In this document: positions 1-8,859 of the stretch, one piece after another
Layout: each line of letters opens with the position of its first letter
Numbering within the stretch: the first letter of the stretch is position 1
Source of the DNA: Pseudomonadota bacterium
GTDB taxonomy: Bacteria > Pseudomonadota > Alphaproteobacteria > Rhizobiales > Devosiaceae
DNA: 64,000 nucleotides
Assembly: GCA_023388175.1 (NCBI GenBank)
Contig: JAEWGT010000011.1
Location: 62,001-126,000 of the forward strand
Direction: 5' to 3'
Position numbers and translations under genes: made by a program
The notes under the pieces: generated by a model
What the model saw: only the letters and a program-made list of their open reading frames with translations
The model's database searches: none
Told to the model about the DNA's origin: nothing

Positions 1-1480
<1,480 letters not shown>

Positions 1481-1538
1481 TTATGGCTCCTTGAATATCG
1501 GGTTGACTGGAAACAACAAAAAAGACGCGAGAAGCGGA

Positions 1539-1829
1539 TTACGCTTCGATCACGCCCATGATGTCGCTTTCCTTCATGATGATCAGGTCTTCGCCGTTGA
1601 GCTTGACCTCGGTGCCGCTCCACTTGCCGAAGAGCACGCGATCGCCGGCCTTGACGTCCAGCGCATTGATCTTGCCGTTTTCGTCGCGGGCGCCGGGGCC
1701 CACGGAAACGATCACGCCCTCGGAGGGCTTTTCCTTGGCGGTGTCGGGGATGATGATCCCGCCCTTGGTCTTTTCTTCACTGTCGACGCGACGGACGACC
1801 ACACGGTCATGCAGGGGACGGAAGCCCAT
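1539..1829 (-). CDS. groES: Co-chaperonin GroES (10 kDa)
   Basis: Forms the heptameric lid on GroEL. The 96-residue protein is full family length, starts MGFRPLHDRVVVRR, has the mobile loop with KGGIIIPDTAKEKP (about residues 22-35), and ends with the DLIIMKESDIMGVIE core strand. AGGAG lies 7-8 bases before the ATG. It is the first gene of groES-groEL, with a CIRCE element and a sigma-70-like promoter directly upstream, so HrcA repression and heat induction are expected. Confidence 0.98.
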   Translation of the reverse strand: MGFRPLHDRVVVRRVDSEEKTKGGIIIPDTAKEKPSEGVIVSVGPGARDENGKINALDVKAGDRVLFGKWSGTEVKLNGEDLIIMKESDIMGVIEA

Positions 1830-1875
1830 GAATTGCTCCTCTTGGCATCATTGCTAATGCAAATTTCGGGACCTG

Positions 1876-1902
1876 TTAGCACTCCCGTTTTGTGAGTGCT
1901 AA
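1876..1902 (-). promoter_or_regulatory. CIRCE operator (HrcA binding site)
   Basis: Perfect inverted repeat TTAGCACTC - 9 bases - GAGTGCTAA, identical to the consensus CIRCE element. It sits just downstream of the groES -10 box, so bound HrcA would block transcription initiation. hrcA itself is not in this window. Confidence 0.97.
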
Positions 1903-1913
1903 AGGCTGAGCGG

Positions 1914-1943
1914 GATATAGGGATGGGGGGCAAACAGAGTCAA
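1914..1943 (-). promoter_or_regulatory. Promoter of groES-groEL
   Basis: Read on the minus strand there is TTGACT, an 18-base spacer and TATATC, ending about 12 bases before CIRCE. The hexamers and spacing fit a housekeeping sigma promoter. The start site is inferred. Confidence 0.7.
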
Positions 1944-2014
1944 GGCGCGTGAACCTAAGTTTTTTCTCGCGCGTTGTGTCGGGAGTGAACTCATACATGA
2001 AAGAGGTGCCGATC

Positions 2015-2374
2015 ATGGCCGACACCGGTTTTTCTTCCACTATCATCGCCCCCGTGTCGGGGCGCGTGCATGTCTATTTCGACGATGCGGAAATCGCCAG
2101 CTCGATCAAGGCAATGCGTCTCGATCAGGCGGGCAGGGAGCCCATCTACTTCGTTCCGCTGGAGGACGTGCATCCGGGCATTCTCGAAGCCACCGACACA
2201 CAGCGCGAAGATGACGGCCCTGGCAAGGCGCACTTCTATACCATCAAGACCCTCACTGCGGACGGCGAAGACGAGGCGTGGTACTACCCCTATGCCGAAG
2301 GTGCTTTCGCTGCCATCCGCGATATGCTGACGTTCGGCGGCGACAGGGTCCGCGTGGATGTCACAGAGGTTTAG
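2015..2374 (+). CDS. DUF427 domain protein
   Basis: 119-residue protein resembling the DUF427 (NTP_transf_9) family. It has the family pattern RVHVYFDDAEIASS, then REPIYFVPLEDV, GKAHFYTI and EDEAWYYPYAEGAFAAIRD before a final VRVDV strand. The family has a compact beta fold of unproven function. Start at 2015 is chosen because GAGGTG lies 6 bases upstream; in-frame starts at 1949 and 1997 lack this. It is divergent from groES and followed after 5 bases by another small gene, likely one transcript. Confidence 0.8.
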   Translation: MADTGFSSTIIAPVSGRVHVYFDDAEIASSIKAMRLDQAGREPIYFVPLEDVHPGILEATDTQREDDGPGKAHFYTIKTLTADGEDEAWYYPYAEGAFAAIRDMLTFGGDRVRVDVTEV

Positions 2375-2379
2375 GCCGT

Positions 2380-2646
2380 ATGAAATACCTGCTCATTGCC
2401 ATGATTATCGATGCGAGCGGGGATGCGTCCGCGCTCTATCCGCCATCGTGGTATGATGAGGAGGCTGCCTGCGAAGCGCGCGGCGAAGAGTTTCGCAGCG
2501 CAATGCTCGCTCAAACCGAGCGCGATGTGGAGGCCGTCTATTTTGACTGTCAGCGCCTCACGCCGCTCGAAATCATCGTCATGAGCGACATGATGCCTTA
2601 CAAGATGCCCCATCTTCCCGAGAGCCTCTTTCAGCCGCGCAATTAG
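2380..2646 (+). CDS. Small hypothetical protein, possibly secreted
   Basis: 88-residue protein starting MKYLLIAMIIDASG. The N-terminus is short and hydrophobic but is not a convincing signal peptide. Two cysteines (CEARGEEF and FDCQRL) could pair. I recognise no family. It begins 5 bases after the DUF427 gene. Its stop codon overlaps the stop of the convergent downstream gene by 4 bases (TTAG). Confidence 0.6.
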   Translation: MKYLLIAMIIDASGDASALYPPSWYDEEAACEARGEEFRSAMLAQTERDVEAVYFDCQRLTPLEIIVMSDMMPYKMPHLPESLFQPRN

Positions 2647-3044
2647 GCCTTCCGCCCACCGGGCAGCAGGCCCAGATGCGTATGCTTGAAGCCTGTCTCG
2701 TATTTGAGGCCATAGCCCAGCGCACGGTCGAGCCCGATATGGGCGAAATGGATCAGCGCAATATGCTGAAGCAGATCGTTCCCCAAACCGACGCCCGCAA
2801 GGCCGAGCAGCAGGGGCACAATGTAGGTATGGGCAGCATTATACACCGCCGCGCCGATCCTGTTGCCAGCAGTATAGCCGAGAAACGACAGGTCCGGCAC
2901 GAACAGCAACACGGCAAACAGCCACCAGGCCCCGCCGGTGAGAAAATAGAGCGCCGTGGCCGCAACCAGAACCGCCAGCCCTTCGGTGCGCAGCATGGTG
3001 CGGACATGGCCGCCGACAGCGCTGATTTCGATAGGCGTCTGCAT
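2643..3044 (-). CDS. DUF4260 family membrane protein
   Basis: 133-residue integral membrane protein with about three hydrophobic segments (around GLAVLVAATALYFL, WWLFAVLLFVPDLSFLGY and IVPLLLGLAGVGLG) and the family-like HIGLDRALGYGLKY and GFKHTHLG stretches near the C-terminus. The fit is to DUF4260; function unknown. The start at 3044 has GGGAGA about 5 bases upstream; an in-frame start at 3095 would add a basic, unlikely N-terminus. Confidence 0.75.
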   Translation of the reverse strand: MQTPIEISAVGGHVRTMLRTEGLAVLVAATALYFLTGGAWWLFAVLLFVPDLSFLGYTAGNRIGAAVYNAAHTYIVPLLLGLAGVGLGNDLLQHIALIHFAHIGLDRALGYGLKYETGFKHTHLGLLPGGRKA

Positions 3045-3126
3045 CTTGTCTCCCGATGCCGGATTGCGATGCCGACGATATAGGCGCGGCTTCACTATTC
3101 AGAAATCGGCCAATACCGTTCCTGCC

Positions 3127-3144
3127 ATATTCATTTTTGAATAT
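3127..3144. promoter_or_regulatory. Inverted repeat in divergent intergenic region
   Basis: ATATTCA - TTTT - TGAATAT, a perfect 7-bp inverted repeat in an AT-rich patch between the divergent DUF4260 gene and the 64-residue gene. It could be an operator; no U-run follows it on either strand, so it is a poor terminator. Confidence 0.4.
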
Positions 3145-3215
3145 TGGTCGGGGAACGACGATACAAATGCATTCCCCCTCTTCCCCCCATATCAAGACTG
3201 GGTCATAAGGCAGCC

Positions 3216-3410
3216 ATGAGCGAAAAAACCTCCCTTCAGATCAAGTTGCGCCGCAAGGGCGGCGTCGGCCCCAATTCCAACTGGCACTGGGAAGTCCAGG
3301 ACGCCGATGGCAAGGTCCTCAAATCCGGCAGTGCGGTCGGGGAAGAGCACAAGGCTTTCGCCACCGCGCGAATCGCCAAGGAAAAGCTGGAAGCTGCGTC
3401 CGGCCAGTAA
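3216..3410 (+). CDS. Small hypothetical protein (64 aa)
   Basis: Short basic protein starting MSEKTSLQIKLRRKGG, with a central NWHWEVQDADGKVLKSG segment resembling a beta-hairpin and a helical C-terminus (ATARIAKEKLEAA). An RRKGGVGPNSNWHWEV-type core suggests a small conserved fold, but I cannot name a family. The start at 3216 is preceded by a weak AAGG. It is followed by the EamA transporter after 22 bases. Confidence 0.6.
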   Translation: MSEKTSLQIKLRRKGGVGPNSNWHWEVQDADGKVLKSGSAVGEEHKAFATARIAKEKLEAASGQ

Positions 3411-3432
3411 GGCTGGTCCGGATAGGATCGAC

Positions 3433-4401
3433 GTGACCAAGCCTGCCGCTGCCAACAAGGCCATGCCGCTGCCGAACAGGTCTGGCGGCCCGCTGCACGG
3501 CATTGCGCTCAAGGTCGCGTCAGTCTGCTGCTTCGTGGTCATGGCCACGATGCTCAAGGCGACACACACCATTCCCGCCGGCGAAATGGTGTTCTTTCGC
3601 TCCTTCTTTGCCCTCCTGCCCGTTCTGGCCTGGCTGGCCTGGAAGGGGCATCTCGCCCATGCCTTTGCCACCCGGCGCCCTCTCGGCCATGTCCTGCGCG
3701 GCCTTATCGGCGTGGCCTCGATGATGCTCGGCTTCTTCGCCCTGACGCGGCTGCCGCTGCCCGAAGCCACCGCCATCGGCTATGCCTCTCCCCTGATCAT
3801 CGTCATCCTCTCCGCCCTGCTGCTGCGCGAGCGGGTCTATATCTTCCGCTGGACGACGGTTCTTGTCGGGCTGGTCGGCGTACTGATCATCCTCTGGCCG
3901 CGCCTCACCATTTTTTCCGGCACGGCCCAGCCCGTGGATGGCAGCACCATTGGCGCGCTGGCCGCTTTGGGCGCGGCCTTCCTCTCGGCCTTTGCCATGT
4001 TGCAGGTGCGCACACTGGTGCAAACCGAGCGGACCGAGGCCATCGTCACCTATTTCTTCATCAGCGCCTCGATCCTGAGCCTGCTGACGCTGCCCTTCGG
4101 CTGGGTCTGGCCCACGCCCGAACAGGCCGCGCTGCTGATCGGTGCGGGTTTCTTCGGCGGCATTGGCCAACTGCTGCTGACCTCGTGCTATCGCTATGCC
4201 GACATGTCGGTCATCGCGCCCTTCGAATATGTCTCGCTGCTGCTGACCATCATCATCGGCTTCGTCATCTTCGCCGACATCCCCACCGTCCCCATGCTGA
4301 TCGGCAGCACCATCATCGTGGGCTCCGGAATCGCCGTCATCCTGCGCGAACGCTGGCTCGGCCTCGAACGCACCCGCGCCAAGGAAGCGAACACGCCTTA
4401 G
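3433..4401 (+). CDS. DMT-superfamily EamA transporter
   Basis: 322-residue inner-membrane protein with about ten hydrophobic segments in two EamA repeats (about residues 20-155 and 165-305). Family signatures are visible: FFRSFFALLPVL in the first repeat, LPLPEATAIGYASPLIIVILSALLLRE after it, and SVIAPFEYVSLLLTIIIGF in the second. Members export metabolites such as amino acids or S-adenosylmethionine; the substrate cannot be read from sequence. GTG at 3433 with AGGA 5 bases upstream is preferred; ATG 3463 is an alternative. Confidence 0.88.
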   Translation: MTKPAAANKAMPLPNRSGGPLHGIALKVASVCCFVVMATMLKATHTIPAGEMVFFRSFFALLPVLAWLAWKGHLAHAFATRRPLGHVLRGLIGVASMMLGFFALTRLPLPEATAIGYASPLIIVILSALLLRERVYIFRWTTVLVGLVGVLIILWPRLTIFSGTAQPVDGSTIGALAALGAAFLSAFAMLQVRTLVQTERTEAIVTYFFISASILSLLTLPFGWVWPTPEQAALLIGAGFFGGIGQLLLTSCYRYADMSVIAPFEYVSLLLTIIIGFVIFADIPTVPMLIGSTIIVGSGIAVILRERWLGLERTRAKEANTP

Positions 4402-4513
4402 GGGGGGCGGGAAGGGGGTGGGAAGAGGACAGTCCGCCTTTGTTGGATTGGGTTGCAGACCTGCCATCCGTCGTTCAGGTTGCGCTGGAACAAAGAAGGA
4501 GTGTCTGCGACAG

Positions 4514-5560
4514 ATGATTTCCTTGAAAGTCCCAAGAGCACTGCGACCAGGGGATAAGGTAGCGGCTGTGTCTCCCTCTTGGGGCGGGCCGTCAATGTTC
4601 CCTGAACGCTATAGGGCTGGAAAGCACCAATTCGAGGCCATATTCGGCGTGGAAATCGTCGAGATGCCGAATACGTTGGCACCAGCCGAGTATGTTGCAC
4701 AACACCCTGAAGCTCGCGCAGCCGACTTGATGCAAGCCTTCGCTGACCCCAGCATTGCAGGAATTGTAGCAACAATCGGCGGTGACGATAGTATTCGCCT
4801 ACTGCCACATCTTGATCTGAATATCCTCAGTCAGAATCCAAAGGTCTTCATCGGTTTCTCCGACACGACCACGTTGCACTTTGCATGCCTGACGGCCGGG
4901 CTTCGGTCTTTTTATGGGCCAAGCCTTATGGCGGGGTTCGCCGAGAACGGCGGCATGCACACGTTCAGTATTGATGCGTGCTTTCGCGCTCTGTCCAGCA
5001 CACAACCCATGGGGGTTGTTCCCGCAAACGAAGAGGGCTGGGTGGCTGGCAGTACGGACTGGAGCAACCCCGTCTTGCAAGCCGAACCCAGGATACTTGC
5101 GCCTGCTGGTGCACCGAAAGTCTTGCAAGGGAGCGCTAAGGTTACTGGCCACCTAATGGGTGGCTGCGCCGAGGTCCTAGAGATGGTCAAGGGCAGTCCT
5201 TGGTGGCCATCATTGGAAATGTGGAAGGGCGCCGTGCTCTTTTACGAAACTTCGGAAGACGCCCCAGACCCTAAATACATCAGATACTGGCTCCGCAATC
5301 TGGCAGCGCAAGAAATTCTGCAATCATTGAACGGCATCCTGATTGCGAGGCCCGATCCCGCTGGAAGACCGGATTATCGAGAAAATCTCGAGACAGCATT
5401 CGTCCAATCGCTTGGCGAAGCGGGCCTTTCAAACATGCCCGTGCTGTCGGGGCTGGACTTCGGTCACACACAGCCAATGCTCACCCTTCCTTACGGGGCC
5501 CAGGTTGAGATCGACTGCTCAACTGCAGGGCTGACAATTTTAGACGCAGGTGTGGCTTAG
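4514..5560 (+). CDS. LD-carboxypeptidase / microcin C7 self-immunity (MccF-like), peptidase S66
   Basis: 348-residue S66-family serine peptidase. The nucleophile elbow GGDDS places Ser93; Glu245 (LFYETSED) and His318 (DFGHTQP) complete the Ser-Glu-His arrangement known for this family. Relatives either trim muropeptides (LD-carboxypeptidase A) or cleave the toxic aminoacyl nucleotide of microcin C (MccF). The GGDDS-xx-LLPHLD and long central loop look closer to MccF. Base and codon use are clearly less GC-rich than in both neighbours, and no partner gene is adjacent, which suggests recent acquisition. The ATG has AAGGAG about 12 bases upstream, rather far. Confidence 0.85.
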   Translation: MISLKVPRALRPGDKVAAVSPSWGGPSMFPERYRAGKHQFEAIFGVEIVEMPNTLAPAEYVAQHPEARAADLMQAFADPSIAGIVATIGGDDSIRLLPHLDLNILSQNPKVFIGFSDTTTLHFACLTAGLRSFYGPSLMAGFAENGGMHTFSIDACFRALSSTQPMGVVPANEEGWVAGSTDWSNPVLQAEPRILAPAGAPKVLQGSAKVTGHLMGGCAEVLEMVKGSPWWPSLEMWKGAVLFYETSEDAPDPKYIRYWLRNLAAQEILQSLNGILIARPDPAGRPDYRENLETAFVQSLGEAGLSNMPVLSGLDFGHTQPMLTLPYGAQVEIDCSTAGLTILDAGVA

Positions 5561-5623
5561 CGGCAGCTTCTGGAGATCGACCGGGTTTTCGGCAATGGCT
5601 TGTTTGGGGTCGAAAGCGACCCC

Positions 5624-7066
5624 TCACCCAGCCGCAGCCATCTCCGCCCAGCCTTGCTTCTTGCGATAAATCGTCGATGGGCTGATTTCGAGCGCTGCCG
5701 CGGCCAGTGAGATATTGCCGCCAAAGGCCGCGATGGCATCCTCGATGATCCGCTGTTCCTGCTGCCACATCGGCAGGATGGTGCGGTTTCTGTCGCCACG
5801 CGGCGCTTCAACCGGCATGGGTGCATGAACCTGGGATTCGATGTCGGCGGCGGCCAGCATCGGCGCGGTGATCTCCCCGCCATCGAACATCACCACCATG
5901 CGGCGGATAAGGTTCTGCAATTGACGCACATTGCCGGGCCAGTCGGCTGCGGTCAGTTGCTGGGCGCCTTCCTGCGTGAATCCCGAAAAGCTCTTGTGCT
6001 CCTCGCGCGCATACCGGGCCAGGAAATGGCGGGCCAGCACCATGATGTCGCTTGGCCGCTGGCGCAGCGGCGGTAGGTGAATGGGCAGCACATGCAGGCG
6101 ATAGAACAGGTCTTCGCGGAATTTGCGCTCGGCAATCAGCTGCATGGGATTGCGATTGGTGGCGCAGATGACCCGCACATCCACCTTGCGCGTGGCGGTT
6201 TCGCCCACCCGGCTCAGCATGCCGGTCTGCAGGAACCGCAAGAGTTTGGATTGCAGCGACAGGTCCATTTCCCCGATTTCATCGAGAAACAGCGTGCCGC
6301 CATCGGCCAGTTCGGCCGCGCCCTTGCGGTCTTCATGCGCGCCGGTAAAGGCCCCGCGCACCACGCCGAACAATTCGCTTTCCATCAGGTCGCGCGGAAT
6401 GGCCGCGCAATTGATGGCGACGAACCGCCGGCCGTCGCGCGGTCCCTTGGCATGCAGCGCTTCAGCGCAGACATCCTTGCCGGTGCCGCTTTCCCCGGTG
6501 ATGAAGACCGGCGCCGACGACGATGCAACGCGGCCGATCTGCTCATAGAGAAACTGCATGGCGCTCGACGCGCCGACAAAGCCGGCATAGTCAGCCATGA
6601 CCGGCTCGGGGCCGGCCTCGCAGCCCAGCGAGCGCGGGCGTCCGTGGCGTTGCGCCAGTTCGCCGATGCGGCTGGCAAGGCTTTCCCCGCTCACCGGTTT
6701 GGCGACGTAATCATGCGCGCCGGCCCGCATCGCCCCCAGCGCCGCACTCACGGAGCCGCTATCGGCCATGGCCAGCACCAGTGCGCCCTCGGCCAGCCGC
6801 ACCAGCCGGCTGACGGCGTCCTCGATACCGGGCGCGAGATCGGCAAGGCTTCCCAGGTCGGCAATGATGATGTCAAAGCGGGACTGGCGCAGCTTTTCCG
6901 CGGCCATGCGGCCATTTTCGGCCACGCAGACTTGCGGCGTCACCAGCAGAGCGTCACTGAGCGCCTGGCCCATCCGGCCGGCGCTGCCGCTATCGCTGTC
7001 GATCAGCAGGAGCTGGCCGCTCAGCGCACTGTCGCTTCCGCTTGTCATGCTCATCAAGAACTGCAC
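5624..7066 (-). CDS. Sigma-54-dependent response regulator (NtrC/LuxO type)
   Basis: 480-residue activator. Receiver domain at about 17-135 with acidic pair LLIDSD, phospho-acceptor Asp70 (IIIADLGS) and Lys123 (AKPV). AAA+ domain at about 162-395 with Walker A GESGTGKD (191-198), the sigma-54 contact loop GAFTGA (238-243) and Walker B LFLDEIGEM (259-267). Fis-type helix-turn-helix at the end (GGNISLAAAALEISPSTIYRKK). All features for sigma-54 activation are intact. No histidine kinase is adjacent. The GTG start at 7066 is uncertain; ATG at 7054 is also plausible. It is divergent from the TipF-like gene. Confidence 0.93.
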   Translation of the reverse strand: MQFLMSMTSGSDSALSGQLLLIDSDSGSAGRMGQALSDALLVTPQVCVAENGRMAAEKLRQSRFDIIIADLGSLADLAPGIEDAVSRLVRLAEGALVLAMADSGSVSAALGAMRAGAHDYVAKPVSGESLASRIGELAQRHGRPRSLGCEAGPEPVMADYAGFVGASSAMQFLYEQIGRVASSSAPVFITGESGTGKDVCAEALHAKGPRDGRRFVAINCAAIPRDLMESELFGVVRGAFTGAHEDRKGAAELADGGTLFLDEIGEMDLSLQSKLLRFLQTGMLSRVGETATRKVDVRVICATNRNPMQLIAERKFREDLFYRLHVLPIHLPPLRQRPSDIMVLARHFLARYAREEHKSFSGFTQEGAQQLTAADWPGNVRQLQNLIRRMVVMFDGGEITAPMLAAADIESQVHAPMPVEAPRGDRNRTILPMWQQEQRIIEDAIAAFGGNISLAAAALEISPSTIYRKKQGWAEMAAAG

Positions 7067-7334
7067 CCTGGTCTTGCCCGCATAGGGCCGTCTTCTTCTT
7101 GGTGTGATTGTTCCGGATTAGGGTAAATATTCCGTTCTTCGCTGCGCGAGAAAACGCCCTCGCCGGCATCGACCTGCGTGTCGCTTCGGCACAGTCCCAT
7201 CGGCGCCGGGTCGGCGCCCAAGTATAGAAATAGGCCGGGGAGAGTATTGTTTGGGCGCTTTTTTGAGCCCGGGCGCAATGCTATGAAAAAGAGCCGAATC
7301 CCCCGGCGCCATCGAAGGGGTTGCAGGTCCGCCC

Positions 7335-8582
7335 GTGCAGGCATTGATTTATTCGTTCATCGCGCTTTCCGCCTCCGCAATCGGGGGGCTGGCCTATTTT
7401 GCGCTGACATTCACCCCCGCGAATGCGATCCTTGTCGCCCTTGTCGTCGCCTGCGTCTGCGTCATGGCCATGGAACGCGTATTGCGCGTGCGGGCGGAAA
7501 ATCGGCTGGAGCGCGCCATAGAAGATCTGTCGCGTCTGCTGGCCACCGATGCGCAGGCCGGCGCGGTGCTCGGCCAGCGTATCAATGCCATTGCCGACAC
7601 CAATCCCGGCCAGCGTCTCGAAACCGTCGAAGCCGACATTTCCGTGCTCGGCACCGTTATCCGCCAGGTGGCGGAGGCCGTTGCCGAAATCGAGGACAAG
7701 ATCGCCAGGCCCGCCCCGCGCAGCGAAGCGCCCTCTGGCAATCGCATGATTTCAGCGCCTGTCAGGCAGCGGTCCGCGCCGCCGGCCGAGCGTGAGCCGG
7801 TCATTCCCCTGGAGACACTTCGACAGGCTGTGGCGGACAGCCGGTTGATTCATCATATCCAGCCGGTTCTGCGCCTCCCGCATCGCCGCGTGATTGCGTA
7901 CGATCTGGTGCCGCGCCTGATGCTGGAAGATGGCGATCTGGCCGATGCCCCCGATTTTATGCCCCGTCGCGGCGGCTACGACGTGCTGCGCCATATCGAG
8001 GGCACGGCTTTGGTCGAGGCAGTTGCTATTGCCCGCCGCGCCCGCACCGGTGGCCAGCCGGTTGCACTGCACATTCCGCTCTCGCGCGCGACGCTGGGTG
8101 ATGGCGGGGCGGCCGAGCAGATGCAGGTTACCCTCGATGCCAGTCGCGCCATTGCCGACGGGCTCACCTTCCTGATTGCCGAAACCGAATGGTTCGCCAT
8201 GACCGCGCATGAGCGTGCGTCGGCGGATTCGCTGATGCGCAAGGGCGCAGGATTCTCCCTGACGGGCGTCACCTCGCTCCGCGTCGACATTGCCGAACTG
8301 GCGGCGCAGGGTGTGCGCTCGTTGCGCGTCGATGCAGCCGTATTGATCGAAACCCCGGCCGCGCTGACCGATTTCCACCTGTCCGACATCGCCGATTATC
8401 TGGGGCGGTTCGACGTGTCGCTGCTTGCCACCGGCATTGCCGGCGAACAGCAGATCGTGGAATTGATCGACAACGAAATCCTGCTGGTTCAGGGTGATTA
8501 TATCGGTGCCCCCGGCCCGGTGCGCCAGGACCTCTCCCTTGACGCCAATCGCACCGTGGCGCCGAAGGTGCGAAGGGGCTAG
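7335..8582 (+). CDS. TipF-like protein with degenerate EAL domain
   Basis: 415-residue membrane-anchored protein. Two N-terminal hydrophobic helices (about 4-22 and 31-48), a helical linker (about 50-120) and a C-terminal EAL-type fold (about 155-400). The EAL catalytic signature is replaced: the expected E-A-L after the QP strand reads YDLVPRL, and downstream metal-ligand motifs are also lost, so phosphodiesterase activity is unlikely. The two-helix-plus-inactive-EAL layout matches TipF, a c-di-GMP-binding flagellar assembly factor of alphaproteobacteria. Starts at GTG. A chemoreceptor lies next door, consistent with motility, but no flagellar gene is visible. Confidence 0.75.
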   Translation: MQALIYSFIALSASAIGGLAYFALTFTPANAILVALVVACVCVMAMERVLRVRAENRLERAIEDLSRLLATDAQAGAVLGQRINAIADTNPGQRLETVEADISVLGTVIRQVAEAVAEIEDKIARPAPRSEAPSGNRMISAPVRQRSAPPAEREPVIPLETLRQAVADSRLIHHIQPVLRLPHRRVIAYDLVPRLMLEDGDLADAPDFMPRRGGYDVLRHIEGTALVEAVAIARRARTGGQPVALHIPLSRATLGDGGAAEQMQVTLDASRAIADGLTFLIAETEWFAMTAHERASADSLMRKGAGFSLTGVTSLRVDIAELAAQGVRSLRVDAAVLIETPAALTDFHLSDIADYLGRFDVSLLATGIAGEQQIVELIDNEILLVQGDYIGAPGPVRQDLSLDANRTVAPKVRRG

Positions 8583-8703
8583 ATGGCTTCCCGCTCCCTC
8601 TGGGTGAGGGGCCTATGGACGTTTGGCGCACATCATCTCCAGCTCGAGGGCAGCGCAGCGGGTGGCGTCAATCGAGCGAACACTCTTCTCCAACGGACTG
8701 ATC

Positions 8704-8781
8704 GTCACCCTCGGGCTTGACCCGAGGGCTCTTGCAGCAAGCGCCCCAACGAAAAGCCCTCGGGTCGAGCCCGAGGGTGAC
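8704..8781. repeat. Long palindromic intergenic repeat (GTCACCCTCGGG family)
   Basis: Two inverted arms: GTCACCCTCGGGCTTGAC... at 8704-8731 and the near-exact reverse complement ending GAGCCCGAGGGTGAC at 8781, about 20 bases apart. Each arm contains its own smaller palindrome (CCCTCGGG-CTTGA-CCCGAGGG). This is a typical alphaproteobacterial repetitive element. It lies between the convergent TipF-like and chemoreceptor genes and could end transcription from both sides. The remainder of 8583-8859 shows nothing else recognisable. Confidence 0.85.
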
Positions 8782-8859
8782 AATCTGGTATGGGAGTGCC
8801 CGTCCGGAATAGAGCACATCATTCTGCCCCTTGAGGGGAAGAAGACGGACTCTCCAGCC

